A DNA stretch of 64,000 nt from Pseudooceanicola nitratireducens. Its GTDB lineage: Bacteria > Pseudomonadota > Alphaproteobacteria > Rhodobacterales > Rhodobacteraceae. The translations under genes and the position numbers were made by a program. The notes beneath the pieces are model-generated. The model was not told the origin of the DNA. It did no database searches and saw only the letters and a list, made by a program, of their open reading frames with translations. Of the stretch, positions 8,763 through 16,957 are shown in pieces; position 1 is the stretch's first letter; every line of letters begins with the position of its first letter. The stretch is from assembly GCF_900109195.1 (NCBI RefSeq), contig NZ_FNZG01000001.1, positions 620,001 through 684,000 of the forward strand. The letters are read 5' to 3'.

Positions 8763-10144
8763 GGGCGCGCCTTTCCGCCAATGGGCAATTCCAGCCGGAA
8801 ACATCCCCCCGGCCCGGGGCCAAGGGTCAAAGACCCGCCGTGTTCTTCCGCGATCTTGTGGCTGATCGACAGGCCAAGGCCAGTGCCCTGGCCGACCGGC
8901 TTGGTGGTGAAGAACGGGTCAAAGATTGCATCGCGGTTCTCGTCGGCGACGCCGGGGCCGCTGTCGCGGACCTCCAGAACGGCAGTGTCACCTTCGCGGG
9001 TGATCGACAGGTGGACCTGCGGGTCCTCAAGACCGCGCACCGCGTCCATGGCGTTCTGCACAAGGTTCATCACGATCTGCTGGATATGGCCCGGGGTGCC
9101 TGTGACCAGCAGGGCCGGCACACCGGTGATCTGCGGCGTGATCCCGGTTTTCGACCCGCGTTCCACCCAATTGGCGGCGATGCGCGCGGTTTCAACCAGG
9201 TCGAAACTGGCCTGGGTGCCGCTGCCCTCGGCAGACAGGCGGCGCAGATCGGCGACGATGTCGCGCACACGTTCCGCCCCGTCGCGCGCGCCTTGGATCG
9301 CCTCGCGCAGGTTTCTCAGGTTGCGCTCCAGCTTCAGCTCTTCGCGCAGGTGCACCAGTTCGGCCCGGTCGGCCCCGGCCTGGACACGATCGAAATAGGT
9401 CTCGAACCGGCCCAGGTATTTCTCAAGCGCATGGGCGTTGGCGTAGACAAAGCTGATCGGGTTGTTCAGCTCATGCGCCACGCCCGCCAACAACCGGCCA
9501 AGCGAGGCCAGCTTTTCATTGCGCACCAGCTGGCTTTGCGCGTCCTGCAACTGCTGGTGGCTGCGGGCGAGGTCGGAATAGGCCTGACGCAATTCGCCCA
9601 ATGGCCGCCCGACCAGAACCGCGCCGATCAGCCGGTTGTGATCGTTCACCCGGGCGGACAGCGCGATTTCGAAGGGGGCGGGGCCGTCGGGGGTGATCAG
9701 ATCGGCCTCGAACAGGGCGACGTTGCGCGACAGGCGCAGATCCTGCAGGGCCTGGGCCAGAAGCTGCGCGCCCTCGGGCGCGAAAAGATCCGCCACCGCC
9801 CGGCCCACGAGCGCCGTTTTGTCGACTCGCGTCAGCCCGGCGAGAGAGGCGCTGACTTCCTCCATGCGGCCTTCGCGGTCGACCACGGCCATGATTTCGT
9901 TCACCGATTCCATGATCGACACGATGAAACGCTGCATGTCGTGCAGCTCTTCGTTCTGCCGTTCCAGCTGTTCCTGGTGCGCGATCAGATCCGCATAGGT
10001 GCGGTCGACCGCCGACAGCACGCTGACCCAGGCCTCGTCGGTGAAGTCGCCTGCGCCGGAAAGCGCGCCAGGGGCCGTCGCGGAGGGCGACAGGGGAGGC
10101 GTCGATCTGCTGTCTGGCGGCTGCGGGGGCATGGCGGGATCCAT
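8759..10144 (-). CDS. hupT: hydrogenase-controlling sensor histidine kinase HupT
   Basis: Histidine kinase, 461 residues, that in related bacteria phosphorylates the response regulator HupR when the HupUV sensor reports no H2. The N-terminus is Pro/Ser-rich and probably disordered (1-33). A coiled segment ([20 protein letters not shown]) leads into a PAS domain (about 70-200). The phosphoacceptor box is [12 protein letters not shown]. The ATPase domain shows N-box [12 protein letters not shown]1 DSGPGVAD, F-box FFTTK and G2 GTGLGLSIS. There is no membrane segment. It is the first gene of hupTUV; no hupR is in the window. Confidence 0.95.
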   Translation of the reverse strand: MDPAMPPQPPDSRSTPPLSPSATAPGALSGAGDFTDEAWVSVLSAVDRTYADLIAHQEQLERQNEELHDMQRFIVSIMESVNEIMAVVDREGRMEEVSASLAGLTRVDKTALVGRAVADLFAPEGAQLLAQALQDLRLSRNVALFEADLITPDGPAPFEIALSARVNDHNRLIGAVLVGRPLGELRQAYSDLARSHQQLQDAQSQLVRNEKLASLGRLLAGVAHELNNPISFVYANAHALEKYLGRFETYFDRVQAGADRAELVHLREELKLERNLRNLREAIQGARDGAERVRDIVADLRRLSAEGSGTQASFDLVETARIAANWVERGSKTGITPQITGVPALLVTGTPGHIQQIVMNLVQNAMDAVRGLEDPQVHLSITREGDTAVLEVRDSGPGVADENRDAIFDPFFTTKPVGQGTGLGLSISHKIAEEHGGSLTLGPGPGGCFRLELPIGGKARP

Positions 10145-10219
10145 CGGTGAAAGCTCAGCCTAACCGATTGGCCCCGCGTTGCAAATGATAGCCAGGCCGG
10201 GGTGGATTCGGGGGTTGCG

Positions 10220-11086
10220 TCAGGGCGTTTCGCGCGTCTCGCGGCCCAGCTGAAGCGGCCAGTCGGCGCGGTTGCGCACGCCGCCCTGCGCCCGGATATG
10301 TGCCAGGTGATCCAGGTCGATCTGCGCGATGGTCCAGCCCGCGTCGTCCAACGCGCCCTGAGAGACGATCCCGTCCTGCGGCAGGCCGATGTCGGGCGGG
10401 CAATAGATGCCGCCCGCACCATGGCTGACGTCCACCGCCTCGATCGGGTAGGTCCCAATGATCGAGGCCATGGCGGTATAGCATTGCCCCTCGAGCGCGC
10501 GGGCCATCGCCCCGATCCGCACCCGCCAGTATCCGCCCAGGGTTTCCGTGGCCGAAGGGATCAGGATCACGTCGCAGCCCGCATCGGTCAATTGCCGGGC
10601 GAGAAGCGGAAATTCACAATCATAACAGATCAATATGCCGATACGGCCGTGTTCGGTGTCGAAAATCTGCAAGGGCCCGTGACCCGAGACACCCCAGGGC
10701 GCGACCTCCCATGGGGTCATGATCTGCTTGTCCTGGTGCAGGATCCGGCCGTCGGGGAACAGCATATGCGCCCGGTTGACCAGCGTGTCGCCGTCGATGA
10801 CCGGACCCGAGGGCGCAACGACATGCACCCCGTGCCGCTGCGCCAGATCCGACAGATGCGCCACCGCGCGGGGCATGTGATCCGCGACCGCCCGTGTGGC
10901 GGCACCCAGGTCCGCGGGATCGACGTTCGACAGGGACGCCAGCTCCATCGCGCCATATTCGGGGAACAGCAGGATCTGCGCGCCAGCGTCGGCGGCACGG
11001 GCCACCCAGGCGTCCATCTTGGCGGCATATCCGGCCCAATCCTCGAACCAGTCCAGTGGATAGGCCGCTGCCGCCAGGGTGATCAT
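10220..11086 (-). CDS. carbon-nitrogen (nitrilase-superfamily) hydrolase
   Basis: Hydrolase of C-N bonds in amides or nitriles, 288 residues. The Glu-Lys-Cys triad of the superfamily is visible as E in LLFPEYGAME, K in LHQDKQIMTP and C in ILICYDCEFP. The domain fills the whole protein and there is no signal peptide. The substrate cannot be told from sequence. Its start overlaps the yciB stop by four bases, so it is the last gene of a DMT transporter/yciB/hydrolase unit; a 75-bp gap separates it from hupT downstream on the same strand. Confidence 0.85.
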   Translation of the reverse strand: MITLAAAAYPLDWFEDWAGYAAKMDAWVARAADAGAQILLFPEYGAMELASLSNVDPADLGAATRAVADHMPRAVAHLSDLAQRHGVHVVAPSGPVIDGDTLVNRAHMLFPDGRILHQDKQIMTPWEVAPWGVSGHGPLQIFDTEHGRIGILICYDCEFPLLARQLTDAGCDVILIPSATETLGGYWRVRIGAMARALEGQCYTAMASIIGTYPIEAVDVSHGAGGIYCPPDIGLPQDGIVSQGALDDAGWTIAQIDLDHLAHIRAQGGVRNRADWPLQLGRETRETP

Positions 11087-11715
11087 TTGGATGCCTCGTT
11101 GCCATCTGCGTCGGCGTCGTCATCAGGCAGGGCGTGGTCGCGGAAGATCCGCCCCTGCGCCATGAAGAAGATGAACAGCGCCGCCGTCAGGCCGAAGGTC
11201 TTGAAATAGACCCAGGTCTCGGTGCTTTGGGTGCGCCAGATGACTTCGTTTGCGACCGCAAGGCCCAGGAAGAAGGCGCAGAGCCGGCGGGTCAGCTTCA
11301 TCCAGCCCTCGTGGTCCAGGGGCATCAGTTCTTCCATGACCATGCGCAGCCAGCTTTCGCCGCGCAGCAGGCCGACCCCCAGAAGGCCGCCGAAGATCAG
11401 GTAGATCAGCGTCGGCTTCATCTTGAAGAACCGGTCGTCGTTCAGCCAGACGGACAGCCCGCCGAAGACGGTGACCAGTACGGCCGTCATCACCTGCATC
11501 CGCGACAGATGGCCGGTCAGCTTCCACAGCACGGCCGTCGAGAAAAGGATCAGCGGGATGAAGGCGGCGGTGACAAGGATGAAGCCCTCGTACTCGGTGC
11601 CGCCGATGGTGAAGATCCGGTCCTTCAGCTTGAGGTAGGCTGCAAAGAACAGCACGATCGGACCCAGTTCGAGCCCGGTCTTCAGCCATGGGTTCACTTT
11701 ACGCTTTTCGGACAT
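11083..11715 (-). CDS. yciB: inner-membrane septation protein A family (YciB)
   Basis: Small integral membrane protein of the YciB/IspZ family, linked in other bacteria to septation and envelope integrity; the mechanism is unknown. 210 residues with about six hydrophobic helices (for example LGPIVLFFAAYLKLK, ILVTAAFIPLILFSTAVLW, PTLIYLIFGGLLGVGLL). It shows the family's WLKTGLELGPI start and WVYFKTFGL near the end. I chose MSEKRKVNPW at 11715; the longer reading to 11751 would add 12 non-family residues and run into the end of the DMT gene. An acidic tail (DDDADAD) follows the last helix. Confidence 0.9.
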   Translation of the reverse strand: MSEKRKVNPWLKTGLELGPIVLFFAAYLKLKDRIFTIGGTEYEGFILVTAAFIPLILFSTAVLWKLTGHLSRMQVMTAVLVTVFGGLSVWLNDDRFFKMKPTLIYLIFGGLLGVGLLRGESWLRMVMEELMPLDHEGWMKLTRRLCAFFLGLAVANEVIWRTQSTETWVYFKTFGLTAALFIFFMAQGRIFRDHALPDDDADADGNEASK

Positions 11716-11740
11716 TTCGCCCCCGTTGTTCCGCAGATGT

Positions 11741-12649
11741 TCAGCCGCCAAGTTCCACGATCACCGCCCCGAGGGCAATAAGCGTCATCAGCGCGATCCG
11801 TCGCGGCCCGACGGTTTCACGCAACACCAGCCAGCCGATCACGGCGGCAAAAACGGTAGAGGTTTCGCGCAGCACCGCCGCCTCGCCCACCTTGTCGAGC
11901 CGCGTGGCCAGCATCACCGACCCGAAGGAGCCGAAGGCGATCACCGCACCGAAAAAGCCCAGCCGGATCAGCTTGCGCGGGTCCGGGCGGGAGGTGGCGG
12001 GCATGTTGCGCCAGCGCAGCGCCGCGATCACCGGCATGTCGAGCGAACAGATCACGAAGAACCAGGCGAGGAAGGTGAAGGGATCGGGCGTGCCCCGGAT
12101 CGCAAAGGCGTCATAGGTGGTATAGAGCGCAACCAGCGCGCCCGTGCCCGCCGCCAGCCAGAGCGCCGGCACCAACGTGTCGCGCGCCACCGTGATGGTG
12201 CGCAGGTTGTAGACCGCAAGCCCGAAGATCCCCGTGAGCAGCACCGCGATGCCCAGCCATTGGATCGGGGTGAAGACCTCGTTGAAGACGATCCAGGCCC
12301 CGATGACCGTGAAGACCGGCCCCATGCCGCGCACCACCGGGTAGACCACGGTGAAGGCCCCGCGCGAAAAGGCCAGGGCCATGCCGATCTTGTAGGTGAA
12401 ATGGATGGGCAGCGCGCCCAGCACCAGCAGCCATTCGCTGCCCCGGGGCAGCGGCACGAGGAAGAGCGCGATCGGCAGGGCCAGCACCACGAGGGCGGCG
12501 TCGATCGCCCCGCGCGACAGCCAGGGATCAATGCGCCCCTTCTGGAGTGATCCGAAGATCGCATGCAGGAAGGCTGCCAGAAGCGCCAGCGCCAGGGCGG
12601 CGTGATGGCCTGCGGGGGTGCCTTCGATGGCGAGAACCCAGTCGCTCAT
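11741..12649 (-). CDS. DMT/EamA family transporter
   Basis: Drug/metabolite-superfamily membrane protein, 302 residues, with about ten hydrophobic helices arranged as two EamA halves (1-145 and 155-302). Diagnostic stretches are VVYPVVRGMGPVFTVIGAW at the end of the first half and VLRETSTVFAAVIGWLVL in the second. The direction and substrate of transport cannot be inferred. It sits between ftsY and yciB on the same strand with a 25-bp gap to yciB, a common Rhodobacterales arrangement. Confidence 0.88.
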   Translation of the reverse strand: MSDWVLAIEGTPAGHHAALALALLAAFLHAIFGSLQKGRIDPWLSRGAIDAALVVLALPIALFLVPLPRGSEWLLVLGALPIHFTYKIGMALAFSRGAFTVVYPVVRGMGPVFTVIGAWIVFNEVFTPIQWLGIAVLLTGIFGLAVYNLRTITVARDTLVPALWLAAGTGALVALYTTYDAFAIRGTPDPFTFLAWFFVICSLDMPVIAALRWRNMPATSRPDPRKLIRLGFFGAVIAFGSFGSVMLATRLDKVGEAAVLRETSTVFAAVIGWLVLRETVGPRRIALMTLIALGAVIVELGG

Positions 12650-12774
12650 GAGTGGTGTCCGGTCTGTCTGTCGGGGGTGTCGCTTGCCGGCCTTGCCGGT
12701 CCGGCGCGCTGGCCGCGGTGCCCCATGGGCTGCGGGGGGCTTTGGCGGAGGGGGAGGGGAAGGGGGCTGAAGAA

Positions 12775-12838
12775 AGGGGCGCTGCCCCTCTTGGCCCGTT
12801 GGGCCAATTCACCCCGGAGTATTTTCTGGCAAGATGAT
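12775..12838 (+). repeat. two-hairpin intergenic palindromic element
   Basis: Two perfect hairpins, 12775-12789 (AGGGGC/GCCCCT) and 12791-12807 (TTGGCCC/GGGCCAA), are followed by CACCCCGGAGTATTTTCTGG and a purine-rich end. The layout (hairpins, then a C-rich/GAG/TATTT tail) matches the element at 6213-6308, though here on the plus strand. The rest of the 361-bp gap between the DMT gene and ftsY (12650-13010) is G+C-rich and shows no gene that I can support. Confidence 0.55.
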
Positions 12839-13010
12839 AGGGGATCCGGGAGGGCGCAGGTAGCCGTGTGGTGTGTTTTCGGGCGGGCGGCTGCGGACGA
12901 TTTTGGGGCGTCGGGGCCGGGGTACGTGGTCGGCACAGCGGCCAGGACGGCAGGCGATGGTACTGCCCTGTGGGCAGGATCTGGCGCGGAGGGGAGCGGG
13001 CGGTGGCGGG

Positions 13011-14339
13011 TCAGCTGTCCGCTCCGGTCAGGGCGCGGGCGAAATCCTGGGGGTCGAAGGGGGCGAGGTCGTCGATCTGTTCGCCCACCCCGATGGCATG
13101 GATCGGCAGGCCGAACTTGTCGGCCAGCGCCACCAGCACGCCGCCCTTGGCGGTGCCGTCGAGTTTGGTCATCACCAGCCCCGTCACATCGGCCATCTTG
13201 CGGAAGGTTTCCACCTGGGACAGCGCGTTCTGGCCCGTCGTCGCATCCAGCACCAGCAGCGTGTTGTGCGGGGCGGAGGGGTCCTTCTTGCGGATCACGC
13301 GGATGACCTTGGCCAGTTCCTCCATCAGGTCGGCGCGGTTCTGCAGCCGGCCGGCGGTGTCGATCATCAGAAGATCAGCGCCATCGGCCTCGGCCTTGGT
13401 GAGCGCATCGAAGGCGAGGGCGGCAGGGTCGGAGCCTTCGGCGGCCTTGAGCACGGGGACACCGGCGCGCTGGCCCCAGACCTCAAGCTGTTCGACGGCC
13501 GCAGCGCGGAAGGTGTCGCCAGCGGCGATCACCACGGATTTGCCGGCCGCGCGGAATTGCGACGCCAGCTTGCCAATGGTCGTGGTCTTGCCCGAGCCGT
13601 TGACGCCCACCACCAGCACCACCTGCGGTTTCTTGGGAAACAGCGGCAGCGGCTTGGCCACCGGCTCCATGATGCGGGTGACCTCATCGGCGAGGAGGGT
13701 CTTGATTTCCTGCGTGGACAGGCGTTTGCCCATGCGCCCCTCGGCCATGTTGGAGGCCACGCGCAGCGCCGTGTCGACGCCCATGTCCGAGGCGATCAGC
13801 AGTTCCTCGAGCTGTTCGAGCATGTCGTCGTCGAGGGTGCGGCGGACCACCGGCGCGGCACCGGGGCGGGTGAAGAGCCGGCCCAGAAGACCGCCTTCGC
13901 GGGTGGGTTTCGTGTCGGGTTTCGGGGCTTCGTCCTGAGCGGGGGCGGGCACGGGATCCGGCATCGGCACCAGGTCGGGCGCAGGCGCGGGCACTTCCGA
14001 GGGGCCGGGCGATGGCAGGATCGAGGCCGGCGGATCCTGGGGGATCTCGTCGGGCGCATCGGGCACGGGGGCTTCCTGCGGGGTCTCGGCCGGAAGCTCC
14101 TGCGGTGTCGGGGGGGCGGGGTGCTCGGGCTCCGGCACAGGGATCGGCGTCGGTTCTGGGATTTGCGTCGGTTCTGGGGTCGGCTCTGGTGCGGGCGAAG
14201 GCGCGGACGCCGGGGCCGCGCCGGTCTGATCGGAGGACGCATCCGCCGTGCCGCCATCTTCGACGATGCTGTCGAGCCCCTCTTCCAGCTTGGAGGAGGA
14301 TTTGAACAGACGATCCTTGAGTTTGGAGAAAAAGGCCAT
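13011..14339 (-). CDS. ftsY: signal recognition particle receptor FtsY
   Basis: SRP receptor GTPase that docks ribosome-nascent chain complexes at the inner membrane, 442 residues. The N-terminus MAFFSKLKDRLFKSSSKLEE is the membrane-targeting amphipathic helix. A Pro/Glu-rich, probably disordered linker of about 110 residues follows (30-140). Then come the N domain (LGRLFTRPG and on) and the GTPase G domain with P-loop GVNGSGKTTT, DTAGRLQNR and TKLDGTAKGG. The start at 14339 has GGAG upstream and gives the typical FtsY start; a longer in-frame reading to 14681 is rejected. Confidence 0.97.
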   Translation of the reverse strand: MAFFSKLKDRLFKSSSKLEEGLDSIVEDGGTADASSDQTGAAPASAPSPAPEPTPEPTQIPEPTPIPVPEPEHPAPPTPQELPAETPQEAPVPDAPDEIPQDPPASILPSPGPSEVPAPAPDLVPMPDPVPAPAQDEAPKPDTKPTREGGLLGRLFTRPGAAPVVRRTLDDDMLEQLEELLIASDMGVDTALRVASNMAEGRMGKRLSTQEIKTLLADEVTRIMEPVAKPLPLFPKKPQVVLVVGVNGSGKTTTIGKLASQFRAAGKSVVIAAGDTFRAAAVEQLEVWGQRAGVPVLKAAEGSDPAALAFDALTKAEADGADLLMIDTAGRLQNRADLMEELAKVIRVIRKKDPSAPHNTLLVLDATTGQNALSQVETFRKMADVTGLVMTKLDGTAKGGVLVALADKFGLPIHAIGVGEQIDDLAPFDPQDFARALTGADS

Positions 14340-15115
14340 GGGTGCTCCGCCGGGTATCTCATACCCACCTAATGCCTTCGACGGCGAAGGGAAAGAGGCG
14401 GCGGTGCAACGCCAAGACGCCGATTTCGGCATGGCGTGGAAATCTCTGGCCCGGAGGGGCGCGGATTTGCTATGACCGGGGCAGGGGAAGGCAGAGGCCT
14501 GACCCCGGCCTATGCCTGCAGGGCTGCCGCTAGTGCAGTCGGGGTTTGGGGCCAGAGGAACGTCCGGTCTGCGAAGGCCGGGACGCAAAATTGGGTAGGG
14601 TTTGATCCCTGCATGGGCCCGGATATCCCACGGACCCGCAAGGCAGGCCAGAAGGCCGCCAAAAAGTCGCCAGAATGGCAATATCCCGACAGGCTTGTGC
14701 CGTTAAGACAGCCGAAAGCCCTGCGATATAAATGTGGGCCCTGGTGCGTTGTTCGGTGGGTATTCCGGTGCTGGCCGGAGCGAGGACAAGGCACAGCCAG
14801 TGACCGGCGTGGCGCGATGCGCGCCCCGAAGGCCAGGGGCAATACAGACGGCCCGAAGTCGGGCCCGACCATGGGCCAGACAATGGTCCAGACGGACGGC
14901 CAAGCACCCGGAGAGGTGCGGGCCAAAAGGTGAAGGAGCCGCGAAGGCGCAGGACCCGGGGGTGCAACGACGCCCCGCCCGTCCCGCGACCGGAATGGCA
15001 GCAGCGCCGACACGGCAGGCCCGGGGTCCCGCAGGGACTGGAACCGGACCGCCGAAGAGGCAACACAGCCCGAAGAGGCCGCAGAGCCCAAAGAGGCAAT
15101 AGAGGTAGTGCAGAC
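14340..15115. other. 776-bp gene-free region upstream of the AlkB-like gene
   Basis: Long G+C-rich stretch between divergent ftsY and the AlkB-like gene. Reading frames on both strands are open, but none has recognisable protein content or a good ribosome site. I see a weak promoter-like TTAAGA - 18 bases - TATAAA around 14703-14732 on the plus strand, which would give a leader of roughly 380 nt for the next gene, and the 18-bp repeat at 15051-15104 just before its start. It could hold an undetected ncRNA. Confidence 0.4.
15051..15104. repeat. three tandem copies of an 18-bp unit upstream of the AlkB-like start
   Basis: Three consecutive 18-bp units (GCCGAAGAGGCAACACAG, CCCGAAGAGGCCGCAGAG, CCCAAAGAGGCAATAGAG) end 11 bp before the ATG at 15116. 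The unit length is a multiple of three and the array keeps reading frames open, but no supported gene covers it. The last copy overlaps the ribosome-binding region of the next gene (AGAGG). Confidence 0.75.
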
Positions 15116-16141
15116 ATGATCGGATTTCTGATCGCAACCCTGAGTCCAATTCCCCTGCTGATCCTGGCAAGCGCCATGGGCGGGGCCGTCGCCTGGGCCG
15201 TCCTGGCCTATCTGACGGTCTTCACCGCGCTGCTGGATCACGTCCTGCCGCAGAACTGGCGCAACCACGATGCGACCGAGGAATTCCGCGCCGGGCACGG
15301 GCTGTCCATCGCCCTGGGCGTCATGCATCTGTTCCTGATGGTCATCGCCGTGCGCTACCTGGGCGGTCCCGGCGGGGCCGAGGGCTGGGGGGTGCTTCCC
15401 GCCGTTCTGGCCTTCGGCGTCTACTTCGGCCAGGTCAGCCACCCCAATGCGCACGAGCTGATCCACCGCTCTGGCAAAGAGGCCGTGCAGCTGGGCAAGA
15501 TCGTCTACACGTCGTTGCTGTTCGGGCATCATGCCTCGTCCCACCCAAAGGTGCATCACGTCTACGTGGCCACGCCCTATGACCCCAACACCGCCCTGCT
15601 GGGCGAAAGCTTCTATCGCTTCTTCGTCCGCGCCTGGATCGGATCCTTCCGCGAAGGCATGCGGATCGAGACACATGATCTGCGCCGTGCCGGGCGACCG
15701 CTGACCAGCCATCCCTATATCGGCTACGTGCTAGGGGCGCTGGCAATGATCGGCCTGGCCTGGCTGCTGGCAGGGGCCGAGGGGATCGGCATCCTTGTTG
15801 CGATCGCGGGATTTGCCCAGGTGCAGATCCTGCTGTCGGATTACGTCCAGCACTATGGGCTTGAGCGTGAAGAGCGTTCCGATGGCAAACTGGCCCCGGT
15901 GCGCGCGCAGCACAGCTGGAACAGCCCGCACCGGGTGACCTCGGCCATGATGCTGAACGCCTCGCGCCATTCCGATCACCACATGCATCCTGGCCGGATC
16001 TACCCGAGCCTGCAGATCGATCCGGACATCATGCCGATCCTGCCGCGGTCCCTTCCGGTCATGGCGATGATCGCGCTTGTGCCGGGCTGGTGGCGGCGGG
16101 TGATGAACCCCCATCTGCTAGAATGGCAGAGCGACATCTGA
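15116..16141 (+). CDS. AlkB-like membrane di-iron hydroxylase (alkane 1-monooxygenase family)
   Basis: Integral membrane non-heme di-iron oxygenase, 341 residues; alkane or fatty-acyl hydroxylation is the family activity. The histidine boxes that bind iron are visible: HELIHR (about 113-118), HHASSHPKVHH (about 139-149) and ASRHSDHH, the last followed by MHPGRIYPSLQ. Several hydrophobic segments surround them. The start at 15116 begins directly in the first helix (MIGFLIATLSPIPLLILA); upstream in-frame codons from 14930 encode only basic repeats. It needs a rubredoxin partner, and none is in the window. The true substrate is unknown. Confidence 0.88.
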   Translation: MIGFLIATLSPIPLLILASAMGGAVAWAVLAYLTVFTALLDHVLPQNWRNHDATEEFRAGHGLSIALGVMHLFLMVIAVRYLGGPGGAEGWGVLPAVLAFGVYFGQVSHPNAHELIHRSGKEAVQLGKIVYTSLLFGHHASSHPKVHHVYVATPYDPNTALLGESFYRFFVRAWIGSFREGMRIETHDLRRAGRPLTSHPYIGYVLGALAMIGLAWLLAGAEGIGILVAIAGFAQVQILLSDYVQHYGLEREERSDGKLAPVRAQHSWNSPHRVTSAMMLNASRHSDHHMHPGRIYPSLQIDPDIMPILPRSLPVMAMIALVPGWWRRVMNPHLLEWQSDI

Positions 16142-16212
16142 TCCCTTCAGACTGCGATGGGCCGGGACCATCCGAAGTGGCGGGCGCGGAAGATCGCCCG
16201 TCGGGGTGACAC

Positions 16213-16779
16213 GTGCGAAAGCCGCTTTCCTTGCGTCGCGGGCTTTGGCATCTTGCCGCCATGACTGGATTTTTTGCGTCTCACCGCCTGGCTCGTGCCG
16301 CGCTTCGCACCGTGCCTAGTACTGCGCCCCGGCCCGGGTCCCAGTGCCGGACCTGGATGCCCGTTTTGGTGCCGGTGCTGGCGGCGGCTCTGCTTCTTGG
16401 ACTGGCCGGACTTCCCGGGCAGGCCCTGGCCCAATCCCCGATGACGGCCGAGGATTTCGACCGCTATTCCCGGGGCAAGACCTTCTATTACGGCTCCAAC
16501 GGGCAGCCCTACGGGGTCGAGCAATATTTCGACAACCGCCGCGTCCGCTGGTCTTTCCTGGATGGCGACTGCGCCGAGGGGCACTGGTACGAACAATCCG
16601 GCATGATCTGCTTTGAATATGACGCCGACCCGGACCCGGGGCCGCAATGCTGGACCTTCTTCGAAGGCGCGGGCGGGCTGGTGGCGCAGTTCCAGGGCGA
16701 CCCGAACCAGACGACCCTGTACGAGGTGCAGGATGCCCTGGACCCGATGCTGTGCCTCGGTCCCGAAGTGGGCGTCTGA
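16213..16779 (+). CDS. hypothetical small secreted protein
   Basis: Unrecognised protein of up to 188 residues. A convincing signal peptide begins at Met 49 (16357): MPVLVPVLAAALLLGLAGLP followed by GQALAQSP, cleaved after ALA. The real start may therefore be 16357, or GTG 16213 if the basic N-terminal stretch is used. The mature part of about 115 residues contains three Cys in DGDCAEGHW, MICFEYD and GPQCWTFF, and a fourth near the C-terminus (MLCLG), many aromatic residues and an acidic character. It stands alone between the AlkB-like gene and xseA. I assign no function. Confidence 0.65.
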   Translation: MRKPLSLRRGLWHLAAMTGFFASHRLARAALRTVPSTAPRPGSQCRTWMPVLVPVLAAALLLGLAGLPGQALAQSPMTAEDFDRYSRGKTFYYGSNGQPYGVEQYFDNRRVRWSFLDGDCAEGHWYEQSGMICFEYDADPDPGPQCWTFFEGAGGLVAQFQGDPNQTTLYEVQDALDPMLCLGPEVGV

Positions 16780-16957
16780 TCGCGCGGGGGGGCGGTCGGG
16801 TTCGGTGCCGGTCTCGATCTCGGTCGCCGGGCAGCTGGTATCGCGGGTTCCGGGCCGAGCTTTTTCCAGCACGCAGTCGTTCTAACTCACGCTCTATAGT
16901 TCCGCGTCGACGCAGCTATCCATGCTGACCGGATTTGTCGTCGCGGACCAGAACCGC

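Noticed and set aside
14500-14620. GAGGAACGTCCGG-like sequence resembling the start of bacterial RNase P RNA
   Set aside because: The other conserved RNase P blocks (such as ACAGAAA and the matching 3' partner) are absent, and the folding does not fit; kept only as part of the unassigned region.
13011-14681. Longer ftsY start at 14681
   Set aside because: The extra 114 residues have no FtsY character; MAFFSKLKDRLF at 14339 has a ribosome site and the family's targeting helix.
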